The notes: generated by a model not told the origin, from the sequence alone. Shown: positions 1 through 8,442, numbered from the stretch's first letter. The stretch: 64,000 nucleotides of DNA from Nonomuraea sp. PA05 (GCF_008086045.1 NZ_VSEY01000049.1:27424-91423), one strand, 5' to 3'. Translations and numbers: made by a program.

Positions 1-1157
1 TTGACGGCGGCGTCGCCGGGGCGCGGGCCGGTGCTGCTGAACTGGGCGACGGTGTCGGCGTCGCGGTAGGAGGCGCCGACGGACAGCGCGGCGTCGGCGC
101 TGCTCGGGGAGCCGAGTTGCTGGGGCCCGTCGTTGCCCGAGGCGATCACGAACAGCGTGCCGTACTCGGCCGAGAGGCTGTTGACGGCCTGCTCCAGCGG
201 GTCCACGCCGGGGGCGTCGGGGCCGCCGAGGCTGAGGTTGGCGACGCGGGCGCCGTTCTGGGCCGCCCAGGTCATGCCCGCGACGATGGCCGAGTCGGCG
301 CAGTAGCCGTCCTGGCCGCAGACCTTGCCGATCATCAGCTTGGCGCCGGGGGCGACGCCCTTGCGCGTGCCGCCCGAGGCGGCGCCGGTGCCGGCGATCG
401 TGGACGCGACGTGGGTGCCGTGGCCGTTCAGGTCGCGCGTATCGGGCTCGGCGGTGAAGTTCTCCGTCTTGACGACCTGGCCCTTCAGGTCCGGGTGGGC
501 GGGGTCGTAGCCGGTGTCGAGCACCGCGACGGGCACGTCCTGGCCGGTGTGACCGGCCGCCCAGGCGGCGGGGGCGCCGATGTGCGGCACGCTCACGTCG
601 AGGGAGACCTTGGCCTTGCCGTCGAGCCAGATCTTGGCGGGGGCGGCGGCGGTGCGGGCCCGGCCGGGCAGCGACTGCCAGAGGGCGCCGTCGCGGGGCT
701 CCTGCCTGGCGACGCCGTTGACGGCGGGCAGCGGGCGCCCGCCCGCCGTGCGCAGCGTGGCGGCGTCGGTCCCGCCGGGGTAGGTCAGGATGAGCGGCAG
801 CCGCGGGCTGGCGGCGTCGTCGTAGCCGAGCGCGGCGAGCCGGGTGACGTCGAAGAGCCGGGGGTCGAGCGTGCCCGCGGCCAGCAGCGGCATCGCGTCC
901 GCGGGCACGATGCTGAGCCCGTCGGCGGACCTGCGGTGGACGAAGTGGATCTTCTCCCGGCCGGGGCCTGCGGCGACGTCGAGCTGCGTCTGCTTGTCGG
1001 GGAGCTCGCGGAGGGTGACCTTGTCGCCGGTGATGAGCGTGATCGTCTTCGCCGGTTGGAACGTGGTGGAGGGCTGGGCGGGCGCCGCCTGGGCCGGTAC
1101 GGCGATCGCCGTGACGGCCAGTAACACGACGCCCAGGAGGGCCGTTCTCTGTTGCAC
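1..1157 (-). CDS. Secreted S8 subtilase, C-terminus beyond the left edge
   Basis: Start of a secreted subtilisin-family serine protease, reading leftwards and cut by the window edge. The GTG start at 1157 begins MQQRTALLGVVLLAVTAIAV, a signal peptide followed by an AQA-type cleavage site. A propeptide of about 190 residues follows. The catalytic Asp is in VLDTGYDP (Asp214) and the catalytic His in NGHGTHVA (His246); the ASGNDGP oxyanion region is also present. The Ser motif (GTSMA) must lie left of position 1. It is divergent from a TrmB/LuxR-type regulator with an inverted repeat between them, so that regulator is a plausible controller. Family assignment is secure; the substrate is unknown. 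Confidence 0.9.
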   Translation of the reverse strand, partial: MQQRTALLGVVLLAVTAIAVPAQAAPAQPSTTFQPAKTITLITGDKVTLRELPDKQTQLDVAAGPGREKIHFVHRRSADGLSIVPADAMPLLAAGTLDPRLFDVTRLAALGYDDAASPRLPLILTYPGGTDAATLRTAGGRPLPAVNGVARQEPRDGALWQSLPGRARTAAAPAKIWLDGKAKVSLDVSVPHIGAPAAWAAGHTGQDVPVAVLDTGYDPAHPDLKGQVVKTENFTAEPDTRDLNGHGTHVASTIAGTGAASGGTRKGVAPGAKLMIGKVCGQDGYCADSAIVAGMTWAAQNGARVANLSLGGPDAPGVDPLEQAVNSLSAEYGTLFVIASGNDGPQQLGSPSSADAALSVGASYRDADTVAQFSSTGPRPGDAAV

Positions 1158-1171
1158 ATCCCGTTTTCTAA

Positions 1172-1194
1172 TTGTCAGTGAATTTTGGTGACAA
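1172..1194. promoter_or_regulatory. Inverted repeat in a divergent promoter
   Basis: TTGTCA (1172-1177) and TGACAA (1189-1194) form a perfect 6-bp inverted repeat with an 11-bp spacer. It lies in the AT-richer gap between the divergent subtilase and the TrmB-like regulator. Candidate operator, probably for the adjacent regulator; no binding data. Confidence 0.4.
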
Positions 1195-1248
1195 GGTGGT
1201 GTCTGTGGCCTATTGCGGCAACTGCCGGAAACGGCCAAGATCGATCCC

Positions 1249-2253
1249 GTGCAGGAAGACGGCCGCGCGCTGGAGATCGTCGGTGTCAGCGCGTTCGACG
1301 AACGGATCTACCGCGGCGTGCTCGCCTGCCCGGGCATCACCGTCCAGGAGCTGGTCATGCGCACCGGCGAGAGCGCCGGGCGCGTCCAGTCGTCGCTGAG
1401 CAGGCTGCGCGCCAAGGGCCTGGTCAGCCGCCTGTGGGGGCGCGCGCCCCGCTGGACCGCGACCAACCCCGGCACCGCCATCCGCTCGCTCGTCCGCGAC
1501 ATGCAGAGCGAGCTGGACCTGCTCACCGACACGGCCGACGAGCTCGAAGCCGCCTTCCGCGACGTCGGCACCGACCCCGCAGGCGGCGACCAGCTCGAGG
1601 TGCTCGCCGGGCCGGAGGAGCAGGCGCGCTGGTACGTCAGGCTGCAGCAGGAGGCCAAGGAGGAGGTGCTCACCTTCGACCGGCCACCGTACGTGCTGGA
1701 CTACCACAACCCGCTGCAGACCGACCTGCTGCGCAACGGCGTGCGCTACCGCACCATCTACGTGCCCGAGGCCTTCGACCACGCCGGGGCGCTCGACGAG
1801 GTGGGCAGCCTCATCAGGGCCGGCGAGGAGGCGCGGATCCTGCCATGGCTGCCGTTCAAGATGGCGCTCGTCGACCGGTCGCGGGCCGTCATGCCGCTGC
1901 ACATGGAGCCGCCCCTGACGCGCGGGGTGCTGATCAGGGGGTCCACCATGGTGGTGGCGCTGGTGGAGCTGTTCGAGCGGCTGTGGCGGGAGGCGCTGCC
2001 GGTGCGGCCCGAACTGTGGTCGCAGGGGTCGCCGGAGCTCGCCCCGGACAGCGACCCCGGCGCCGGGCTGAGCCTGGAGGACCGGCGGCTGCTGGCGTTG
2101 CTGGCCGCCGGGCTCAAGGACGATGCCATCGCCCGGCAGCTCGGGACCAGCACGCGCAGTCTGCGGCGGCGGCTGCGGCATCTGCTCGACGAGCTGAACG
2201 CCGAGACGCGCTTCCAGGCGGGGGCCCAGGCCAGCCGCCGCGGCCTCGTCTGA
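1249..2253 (+). CDS. TrmB/LuxR-type transcriptional regulator
   Basis: DNA-binding regulator with two helix-turn-helix regions. Residues ~10-75 are a TrmB-like winged helix (FDERIYRGVLACPGITVQEL, then a recognition segment with LSRLRAKGLVSRLWG). The middle ~160 residues resemble a phospholipase-D-like sensor domain common in such actinobacterial regulators. The C-terminus (LSLEDRRLLALLAAGLKDDA, then RQLGTSTRSLRRRLRHL) is a LuxR/GerE-type helix-turn-helix. The frame is open back to a TGA at 1189; GTG 1249 is chosen because the conserved region starts just after it, but TTG 1213 is possible. It is divergent from a secreted subtilase. The ligand is unknown. Confidence 0.8.
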   Translation: MQEDGRALEIVGVSAFDERIYRGVLACPGITVQELVMRTGESAGRVQSSLSRLRAKGLVSRLWGRAPRWTATNPGTAIRSLVRDMQSELDLLTDTADELEAAFRDVGTDPAGGDQLEVLAGPEEQARWYVRLQQEAKEEVLTFDRPPYVLDYHNPLQTDLLRNGVRYRTIYVPEAFDHAGALDEVGSLIRAGEEARILPWLPFKMALVDRSRAVMPLHMEPPLTRGVLIRGSTMVVALVELFERLWREALPVRPELWSQGSPELAPDSDPGAGLSLEDRRLLALLAAGLKDDAIARQLGTSTRSLRRRLRHLLDELNAETRFQAGAQASRRGLV

Positions 2254-2272
2254 GTCCGGCGAGCCGCCGGTC

Positions 2273-2410
2273 GTCAGGCGCCCGGGGAGGCGGGCGTCCT
2301 GGCGCCCAGGGAGGCGGGTGTCAGGCGCCCGGGGAGGCGGGCGTCCTGGCGCCCGGGGAGGCGGGTGTCAGGCGCCCGGGGAGGCGGGTGTCAGGCGCCC
2401 AGGGAGGCGT
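2273..2410. repeat. 23/24-bp tandem repeat, six units, overlapping the glgA stop
   Basis: Six head-to-tail units start at 2273, 2296, 2320, 2343, 2367 and 2390. Units of the form GTCAGGCGCCCGGGGAGGCG alternate with units that have GTCCTGGCG at the front. The last unit contains the reverse complement of the final glgA codons and its TGA, so the array looks like expansion of the gene's own 3' end into the spacer. Units are GC-rich and could pair, so the array may also help terminate the convergent transcripts. Confidence 0.9.
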
Positions 2411-3563
2411 ACAGCTCCAGGGTGCGCTCGGCGATGCGCGTCCAGGAGAAGTGCTCGATGGCGCGCGCCCGCCCCGCCTCCCCCATGGCCCGCGCCCGCG
2501 CCGGGTCGCCCAGCAGGGCGTTGACCCGCTCGGCCAGGTCGGCGGCGAAGCGCTCAGGGTCGTGCGGAGTGCCGTCGGCGGCCTGCGAGACGGGCACCAG
2601 CAGCCCGGTGGCGCCGTCGGCGACCACCTCGGGGATGCCGCCCGTCGCCGTGGCCACGACCGCGGTCTCGCAGGCCATCGCCTCCAGGTTGACGATGCCC
2701 ATCGGCTCGTAGACCGACGGGCAGACGAACACGGTGGCGTGCGTCAGGAGCTGGATCACCTCGGGCTTGGGCAGCATCTCCTGGATCCAGAACACGCCGT
2801 CGCGGTCGAGCCCGCGCACCAGCTCGCTCACCTCGGCGGCGATCTCCGGCGTGTCGGGCGCGCCCGCGCAGAGCACGAGCTGCGCGGCCGGGTCGAAGGA
2901 GCGCGCCGCGTGCAGGAGGTGGACCAGGCCCTTCTGGCGGGTGATGCGGCCGACGAACACGACGTACGGGCGGCCCGGGTCCACGCCGTGCTTGGTCAGC
3001 ACATCGGTGGCCGGGTCGGGGGTGTACTGGGCGGTGTCGATGCCGTTGTGGATGACGGTGACCTTCTCCGGCGGGATCTCCGGGTAGGCGGCCAGGACAT
3101 CGGCGCGCATGCCGTCCGAGACGGCCACGACCGCGTCGGCGGCGGCCAGGGCCGTGCGCTCGGCCCAGGACGAGATCGTGTAGCCGCCGCCGAGCTGCTC
3201 GGCCTTCCACGGGCGCAGCGGCTCCAGGCTGTGCGTGGTGATCACGTGGGGCGTGCCGTGCAGCAGCTTGGCGACGTGGCCGGCGAAGTTGGCGTACCAC
3301 GTGTGGGAGTGCACGACGTCGGCGCCCTCGCAGGCGGCGGCCATCTCCAGGTCGACGCCGAGCGTCTGCAGCGCGGCGTTGGCGCCCGTCAGCCCGGCCG
3401 GCACGCGGTAGGCGGAGACGCCGGGCTCGGCGCGGTCGGCGCCGAAGCAGCGCACGCGTACGTCGGCCAGCTTCCGCAGCTCCCTGGCGAGGTACTCCAT
3501 GTGCACCCCGGCCCCGCCGTAGACCTCGGGCGGATACTCCCGGCTGAGCAGATCAACACGCAT
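2391..3563 (-). CDS. glgA: Glycogen synthase / maltose-1-phosphate synthase (GT4)
   Basis: Cytosolic GT4 glycosyltransferase of 390 residues using ADP-glucose from GlgC, encoded divergently 158 bp away. The N-terminus MRVDLLSREYPPEVYGGAGV carries the glycogen-synthase KxGG-like loop (YGGAGVH). A VTVIHNGID linker precedes the second Rossmann domain, with the GT4 signature around VCPSVYEPMGIVNLEAMACE and GGIPEVV. Actinobacterial homologues (Rv1212c type, GlgM) make alpha-maltose-1-phosphate from ADP-glucose and glucose-1-phosphate; this length and sequence fit that clade better than the ~480-residue E. coli GlgA. The last codons lie in a tandem repeat. Confidence 0.93.
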   Translation of the reverse strand: MRVDLLSREYPPEVYGGAGVHMEYLARELRKLADVRVRCFGADRAEPGVSAYRVPAGLTGANAALQTLGVDLEMAAACEGADVVHSHTWYANFAGHVAKLLHGTPHVITTHSLEPLRPWKAEQLGGGYTISSWAERTALAAADAVVAVSDGMRADVLAAYPEIPPEKVTVIHNGIDTAQYTPDPATDVLTKHGVDPGRPYVVFVGRITRQKGLVHLLHAARSFDPAAQLVLCAGAPDTPEIAAEVSELVRGLDRDGVFWIQEMLPKPEVIQLLTHATVFVCPSVYEPMGIVNLEAMACETAVVATATGGIPEVVADGATGLLVPVSQAADGTPHDPERFAADLAERVNALLGDPARARAMGEAGRARAIEHFSWTRIAERTLELYASLGA

Positions 3564-3708
3564 GAGACGACCTTAAGGGGGGTCTAGGCAAGAAAAACAC
3601 ATCGACAAGCCCAAGCTCGGCAAGCCCGCTTCGTACATTGGACGCCAAAACCGGACAAGATTGGAGCTTGCCGGGCGGGGTTTCGTCGATAGATCGGCCA
3701 TTTGAGGG

Positions 3709-3714
3709 TAGCGT
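3709..3714 (+). promoter_or_regulatory. Probable leaderless -10 box of glgC
   Basis: TAGCGT ends 7 nt before the glgC ATG, the spacing expected if transcription starts at the A of the start codon. Confidence 0.5.
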
Positions 3715-3721
3715 CCTGGAC

Positions 3722-4957
3722 ATGAGGTCCCGGAGGGTGCTTGCGGTCGTGCTGGCAGGTGGAGAGGGCAAGAGGCTCATGCCGCTCACGGCGGATCGGG
3801 CCAAACCGGCGGTGCCGTTCGGCGGGATGTACCGGCTCATCGATTTCGTGCTGTCCAACCTCGCCAACGGCGGCTTCCTGAAGATCGTCGTGTTGACGCA
3901 GTACAAGAATCACAGTCTCGACCGGCATGTCTCGCGGACCTGGCGGTTGTCGGCGATGCTGGGCAACTACGTCACGCCGGTGCCCGCGCAGCAGCGGCTC
4001 GGGCCGCGCTGGTTCTCCGGCTCCGCCGACGCGTTGTTCCAGAACCTGAATCTGATCTACGACGAGATGCCCGAGCACGTGATCGTGTTCGGCGCCGACC
4101 ACATCTACCGGATGGATCCCCGGCAGATGGTCGAGCAGCACGAGGACTCGGGCGCCGACGTGACGGTGGCCGCCATCCGGCAGCCGCTGTCGCTGGCCGA
4201 CCAGTTCGGCGTGATCGAGACCGATCCCGAGGGCCGCAGGATCGTGGCCTTCAGGGAGAAGCCGAAGGACGCGGTGGGGCTGGCCGACTCCCCCGACGAG
4301 GTGTACGCCTCGATGGGCAACTACGTGTTCAAGACGCAGTCGATGATCGACGCGCTGCGCGAGGACGCGCTCGACCCGACCAGCAAGCACGACCTGGGCG
4401 GCAACATCATCCCGATGCTGGTCAAGTCGGGCGGCGCCGACGTGTACGACTTCGCCAACAACCTGGTGCCCGGCTCCAGCGAACGCGACCGCGGCTACTG
4501 GCGCGACGTGGGGACGCTGGACGCGTACTACGAGGCCCATATGGACCTCATCTCGGCGCACCCGATCTTCAACCTGTACAACGACAAGTGGCCGATCTTC
4601 ACCGGGCACGACCCGCTGCCGCCGGCCAAGTTCGTGCACAACGACGGCGACCGGGTGGGGCGGGCGATCGACTCGCTGGTGTCGCCCGGCGTGATCGTCT
4701 CCGGCGGCACGGCGATCAGGTCGATCCTGTCGCCCAAGGTGGTGCTCCACTCGCACTCGCTGGTGGAGGACTCCGTGCTGATGGAGAACGTCAAGGTCGG
4801 GCGGGGCGCGATCGTGCGCAAGGCGATCATCGACAAGAACGTGGTGATCCCGGACGGGGCGCGGATCGGCTTCGACCTCGACTACGACCGGACGCGGTTC
4901 GCGCTGACCAGGGGCGGGGTCGTGGTGATCGGGAAGAACGAGATCGTCGATCGGTGA
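3722..4957 (+). CDS. glgC: Glucose-1-phosphate adenylyltransferase
   Basis: Makes ADP-glucose from ATP and glucose-1-phosphate, the committed step of glycogen and maltose-1-phosphate synthesis. 411 residues, normal length. The N-terminal nucleotidyltransferase motif is LAGGEGKRLMPLTADRAKP; other family signatures are VFGADHIYRMD, FREKP and YWRDVGT. The C-terminal left-handed beta-helix repeats run from about residue 310. ATG 3722 is chosen because an upstream in-frame extension has no family similarity and TAGCGT sits 7 nt before this ATG. Divergent from glgA, so the two may share control. Confidence 0.97.
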   Translation: MRSRRVLAVVLAGGEGKRLMPLTADRAKPAVPFGGMYRLIDFVLSNLANGGFLKIVVLTQYKNHSLDRHVSRTWRLSAMLGNYVTPVPAQQRLGPRWFSGSADALFQNLNLIYDEMPEHVIVFGADHIYRMDPRQMVEQHEDSGADVTVAAIRQPLSLADQFGVIETDPEGRRIVAFREKPKDAVGLADSPDEVYASMGNYVFKTQSMIDALREDALDPTSKHDLGGNIIPMLVKSGGADVYDFANNLVPGSSERDRGYWRDVGTLDAYYEAHMDLISAHPIFNLYNDKWPIFTGHDPLPPAKFVHNDGDRVGRAIDSLVSPGVIVSGGTAIRSILSPKVVLHSHSLVEDSVLMENVKVGRGAIVRKAIIDKNVVIPDGARIGFDLDYDRTRFALTRGGVVVIGKNEIVDR

Positions 4958-5004
4958 GCGGGGCGGCCGCCCCCCGGCCGCGCCCTCGCTGGGGCAATGA
5001 CAAG

Positions 5005-5033
5005 GTCCCGGGTCACGTGACGTGCCCCGGGAC
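5005..5033. terminator. Hairpin between convergent glgC and the N/G/W protein gene
   Basis: GTCCCGGGTCACGT and ACGTGCCCCGGGAC form a 14-bp stem with one mismatch and a minimal loop. Placed between two convergent genes; likely a bidirectional terminator without a T-tract, as is usual in high-GC actinobacteria. Confidence 0.7.
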
Positions 5034-5057
5034 CACGCCGGACTGACCGGCCTGTGC

Positions 5058-5549
5058 TCAGAAGCGGTAAGGCGAGGCGGGCCAGCCGTAGCCGCGCGAG
5101 CCCCACGTGCCGCGAAGGCCCCAGCCGCGACTGCCCGGCGAGGCCCAGTTGGTGCTGTAGCCGTGGCCCTGGTTACCCCAGGTGCCGTTGTCGCCGTTAC
5201 CCCAGTTGTTAACGCCCCAGTTGCCGGCGCCCCAGTTGTTGCCGCCGTTGCCCCAGTTGCCGCCGTTGTCCCAGTTGTTGCCGTTGTCCCAGCCGTTGCC
5301 GTGGCCGTGGCCGTTGCCCCAGTTGGAACCGTTGTCCCACTTGTCGTGGGCCGTGCCGTGGTCGCTCTCGCACGCGTCGGCCTCACGCTGACCCGCGAAG
5401 ACGCCCCAGACGTCGATGCCCACCGAGCGCGAGGCGTCGGACAGGCTCAGGTTGCAGTACGACGGCACGGCGGCGGCCGGACCGGCCAGCGCGACGAGTG
5501 CAGCGGCCGTGGCGAGCGCGCCACCTGCCGCTATGAGCGTACGTTTCAT
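5058..5549 (-). CDS. Secreted Asn/Gly/Trp-repeat protein
   Basis: 163 residues, function unknown. MKRTLIAAGGALATAAALVA is a signal peptide with an AAAVPS cleavage region. A short domain with two Cys (YCNLSLSDASRSVGIDVWGV and the DACESDHG stretch) resembles the N-terminus of small secreted streptomycete proteins. Residues ~69-135 are a low-complexity array of W-D/G-N-G units (NWGNGHGHGNGWDNGNNWDN and onward), with almost no charged residues after the first units. The tail is Gly/Trp/Ser/Arg-rich. A good ribosome site (AGGGAGAG) precedes the ATG. The composition suggests an extracellular structural, surface or glycan-binding role, but no family was recognised. Confidence 0.8.
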   Translation of the reverse strand: MKRTLIAAGGALATAAALVALAGPAAAVPSYCNLSLSDASRSVGIDVWGVFAGQREADACESDHGTAHDKWDNGSNWGNGHGHGNGWDNGNNWDNGGNWGNGGNNWGAGNWGVNNWGNGDNGTWGNQGHGYSTNWASPGSRGWGLRGTWGSRGYGWPASPYRF

Positions 5550-5727
5550 GATCTCTCCCTGTAGTCACGATGTGACATCGGTTCCTCACTGTACGTAGCT
5601 GGCCCCGGAACGCCGTGTAACGCCACGCCCGGAACCGTCTCGTCGGTTTGTGGCCACCTGCGCCATAGCCGCCGGTTATGACGACAGGTCTTGGACGGGA
5701 TGGCCGACGCCGCCGCAAGATCGGGAC

Positions 5728-6162
5728 ATGCGAATCCTCCTCGGCGTGACGCTCCTTCTTTTCCTGGTCGTGAGCTGCGGCAGCCCGGCCGCGGCCCCGC
5801 CCTCCCCCACGGTCTCGGTCCCGGGCACCGCGGGGCCCATCGCGGGGGTGGATCGGGCGGCGCAGGCGTACGTGGACGCGGTCAACGCCGGCGACCTGGA
5901 CGCCCTGGTCGCCTCCTTCGCCCCGGGCGCCGAGATCGTCGACGTCAGCCGGAGCATCAAGGGGCACGACGCGATCAGGCGGTGGGCGGACACCGAGGTG
6001 ATCGGCGGGACGTTGCGGGTGCTGTCGATCGCCGGTCGCAGGGCAGACGGGCAGAAGCTGCTCGTTCACTGGGCTCCCGGCGGATCCGGCGGCTGGCGGG
6101 CGCACTACGACTTCACCGTCGGGAACGGGCGCATCGTCAAGGCCGATCTCCAGTACGCCTGA
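5728..6162 (+). CDS. Lipoprotein with SnoaL/NTF2-like domain
   Basis: 144 residues. MRILLGVTLLLFLVVSCGSP is a lipoprotein signal with lipobox VVSC (Cys17), so the mature protein should be membrane-anchored outside the cell. After a Pro/Ser linker, residues ~45-140 match the SnoaL-like NTF2 fold: AAQAYVDAVNAGDLDALVAS, GAEIVDVSRSIKGHDAIRRW and a final strand-rich part. Such domains bind small ligands or act as isomerase/dehydratase scaffolds; no catalytic assignment is possible. An upstream in-frame extension was rejected because the lipoprotein signal starts at ATG 5728. Probably monocistronic. Confidence 0.82.
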   Translation: MRILLGVTLLLFLVVSCGSPAAAPPSPTVSVPGTAGPIAGVDRAAQAYVDAVNAGDLDALVASFAPGAEIVDVSRSIKGHDAIRRWADTEVIGGTLRVLSIAGRRADGQKLLVHWAPGGSGGWRAHYDFTVGNGRIVKADLQYA

Positions 6163-6232
6163 CACAACCCGCTTTTGGGTCTTGCTGCCTCCGCCCTTCG
6201 GGATCACCCTGGGGGCCACAGGAGGCACTGAC

Positions 6233-7711
6233 ATGTCGCACCCACTCGGAGTCAGCCGTCCCGATCTCGAAGTCACCGACCTGCCCACCCCGGAAGAAGT
6301 CTTCAAGGTTCGAAGAATCGGCTTCAAGGAACTGTTCAAGTACGCCGTCGGTCCGAGCCTGATCGCCCTGGGCATCTCGATCGGCAGCGGCGAGTGGCTG
6401 CTGGGCCCCCTCAACGTGGGGCAGTACGGATTCGTCGGCGTCGGCTGGGTCATCCTGGTCTCGGCGCTGCTGCAGACGTTCTACAACGTCGAGTGCTCCC
6501 GCTACGTCCTGGCCACCGGCGAGACCCCCGTGGTCGGCTGGGGGCGGGTGCCGCCCGGCTGGATGTTGTGGGTGCCGCTGTCCGTCCTCATCGTCATCTT
6601 CGCGTTCATCGCGGGCGGCTGGGCCGCCTCGGCGGGGCAGGGCGTGTACGCGCTGGTGCACGGCGTCCCGCCGGCCGCCGACGACGCCGAGCCGCGTTTC
6701 TGGGCCATCGGCCTGCTCGTGCTGGTGTTCCTCATCACCGCCGCCGCCCGCCGCATCAGCCGCGCGCTGGAGCTGGCCAACTGGGTCATGGTCAGCACGA
6801 TCCTGGTCGCCCTGCTGGCCGTGGACCTGCTCGTCGTCCCGTTCAGCATGTGGTGGGAGGGCATCCGCGGCTTCATCACCCCGGCCGCGCCGCCCGCCGG
6901 AATCACCGCCACCCAGCTCGGCGGCCTGGCCGGGTTCACCGCCCTCGCCTCCGGCCTGAACTGGTACGTGATGGGCCACTACCGCGACAAGGGTTACGGC
7001 ATGGGGCACCGCGTCGGCTTCATCTCCGGGCTGCGCGGCGAGCGGCGCGCGATCCTGGCCAGCGGCGTCACCTTCCCCGACGACGAGCGCAACCGCGGCC
7101 TGTGGCGGCGCTGGTACCGGCTGCTCATGGTGGACATGTGGGGTGTGTTCTTCGTCGGCGCCATCCTCGGCATGCTGCTGCCCACGCTCCTCATGTCGCA
7201 GGCGGTCGCCTTGTCGGGCGAGAAGCCCACGCGGGCGAACGTGCCCACGTTCGTCGCCAGCGTCCTCGGCGACCAGTACGGCCAGGTGGCCTTCTACGTC
7301 GCGCTCGTGGTCGGGGTGCTGATCCTGTTCTCCACCCAGCTCGGCATCTTCGAGGCCATGGTCCGGGTGACGACCGACGCCGCCAACGCCACCAGCCCGC
7401 GCCTGCGCCGGCTCATCGAGGGCGACCCGCGCCGCTTCTACTACCCGTTCATGCTCCTGCTGCTCGTCATCATCTCGATCGTGATCTTCCAGTCGCTGCC
7501 CGTGGGGCTGGTCGAATGGTCGGCGAACATGTCGAACCTAGGGGCGCTGATCTACCCGTTCCTGCTCATGTACCTGAACAGCAAGCTGCCGCGCCCGGCT
7601 CGCCCGCGGCCCTGGCACTACGTGATCCTGGTGCTGAACTTCCTGTTCTTCGGGTTCTTCTTCGTCAACTTCATCGCCGACTTCCTGGGGGATCCGCTGG
7701 TCACCTTCTGA
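6233..7711 (+). CDS. Nramp-family-like metal/solute transporter
   Basis: Integral membrane protein of 492 residues with about 11-12 hydrophobic segments. The first core helix (KYAVGPSLIALGISIGSGEW) occupies the place of the Nramp helix-1 DPGN motif, but reads SIGSGEW, so the classical metal-binding Asp/Asn pair is not obvious. This matches the divergent Nramp-related group annotated as uncharacterised divalent-cation transporters. ATG 6233 has GGAGG 7 nt upstream. A 94-bp tail-to-tail overlap with the next minus-strand gene is present. The substrate is uncertain. Confidence 0.8.
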   Translation: MSHPLGVSRPDLEVTDLPTPEEVFKVRRIGFKELFKYAVGPSLIALGISIGSGEWLLGPLNVGQYGFVGVGWVILVSALLQTFYNVECSRYVLATGETPVVGWGRVPPGWMLWVPLSVLIVIFAFIAGGWAASAGQGVYALVHGVPPAADDAEPRFWAIGLLVLVFLITAAARRISRALELANWVMVSTILVALLAVDLLVVPFSMWWEGIRGFITPAAPPAGITATQLGGLAGFTALASGLNWYVMGHYRDKGYGMGHRVGFISGLRGERRAILASGVTFPDDERNRGLWRRWYRLLMVDMWGVFFVGAILGMLLPTLLMSQAVALSGEKPTRANVPTFVASVLGDQYGQVAFYVALVVGVLILFSTQLGIFEAMVRVTTDAANATSPRLRRLIEGDPRRFYYPFMLLLLVIISIVIFQSLPVGLVEWSANMSNLGALIYPFLLMYLNSKLPRPARPRPWHYVILVLNFLFFGFFFVNFIADFLGDPLVTF

Positions 7712-8442
7712 CCGGCCGCCCAGAGCGTGATCGCGGCGTTCACCCTGCCCGCGGCGGGGTCGGCGAAGATGACGTACGCGAGGTCGGAGGCGTGGGTCAG
7801 GATGCACAGGCGCTGGTGCGGCCTGGCCCGCCTCTCCCCGGCGGTGACGCCCTCCACGGGCGGGCTGCTGCGGCACTGCTCGCGGGAGGTGACGACCAGG
7901 GTGCGGTTCTGGTCGACGTAGACGCCGTCGCGGGCCAGGACCAGGTCCGCGTCGCCCGCCTCGGCGGGGGCGGGGCCGTCGGGGGTGAGTTTCCACAGGT
8001 CCATGGCGTTGCCGGCGGCCGGGACGGGGAAGGACGCGACGTCGTCGTAGGCAAGGGAGCTCGCGGGCGTCGCCGTGCCGTCCGCCGGGGAGGTCGCGGT
8101 CGGCGGCGTCACGGGGCTGGCCGCCGCAGGACCTGCGGGATTGGGCTCCCGGATCGTGAACAGCCGGAACGTGAGCACGCTCGCGGCCACCAGCGTTGCG
8201 GTCATGGCCACGGGGAGCAGCACCCGGCCGAGCGACAGCGTCCACCGTGCCCGCGCGGGCTCGGCGGCGGGAAGCGGCTCCGGCGTGGGGGGTGGCAGGC
8301 CGAGGAGGGCGATCCAGTAGCGCTGCCACAGGCTGAGGTCGCGGCGCACCCGCAGGTCGCCCAGCTCGTACGGCCTGCTGTCGATGAGCGCGTCCCAGTA
8401 CCGTCGCGCCAGCGTGCGCTCCCCGCGCCGGGCACCGCTCAC
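7618..8442 (-). CDS. Single-pass membrane protein, unknown function
   Basis: 274 residues, no recognised family. A cytoplasmic N-terminus (~70 residues, with DLRVRRDLSLWQRYWIALLG) is followed by one transmembrane helix (VLLPVAMTATLVAASVLTF), a Thr/Ser/Pro linker and an extracytoplasmic domain with two Cys (REQCRSS and QRLCILT). The GTG start at 8442 overlaps the stop of an upstream 11-codon mini-ORF (GTGA) inside a 32-bp repeat and has GGGAGG upstream. The last ~31 residues lie antisense to the end of the Nramp-like gene; either a real overlap or a lost earlier stop. Coupled to the next upstream membrane protein. Confidence 0.65.
   Translation of the reverse strand: MSGARRGERTLARRYWDALIDSRPYELGDLRVRRDLSLWQRYWIALLGLPPPTPEPLPAAEPARARWTLSLGRVLLPVAMTATLVAASVLTFRLFTIREPNPAGPAAASPVTPPTATSPADGTATPASSLAYDDVASFPVPAAGNAMDLWKLTPDGPAPAEAGDADLVLARDGVYVDQNRTLVVTSREQCRSSPPVEGVTAGERRARPHQRLCILTHASDLAYVIFADPAAGRVNAAITLWAAGQKVTSGSPRKSAMKLTKKNPKNRKFSTRIT

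Noticed and set aside
2273..2410. Possible CRISPR array
   Set aside because: Units are directly adjacent with no spacers and no cas genes nearby; it is a simple tandem repeat.
1185..3587. 800-codon open frame on the plus strand
   Set aside because: It is antisense to glgA and out of frame with the TrmB-like gene; low-complexity Arg/Ala/Gly composition is typical of a high-GC shadow frame.
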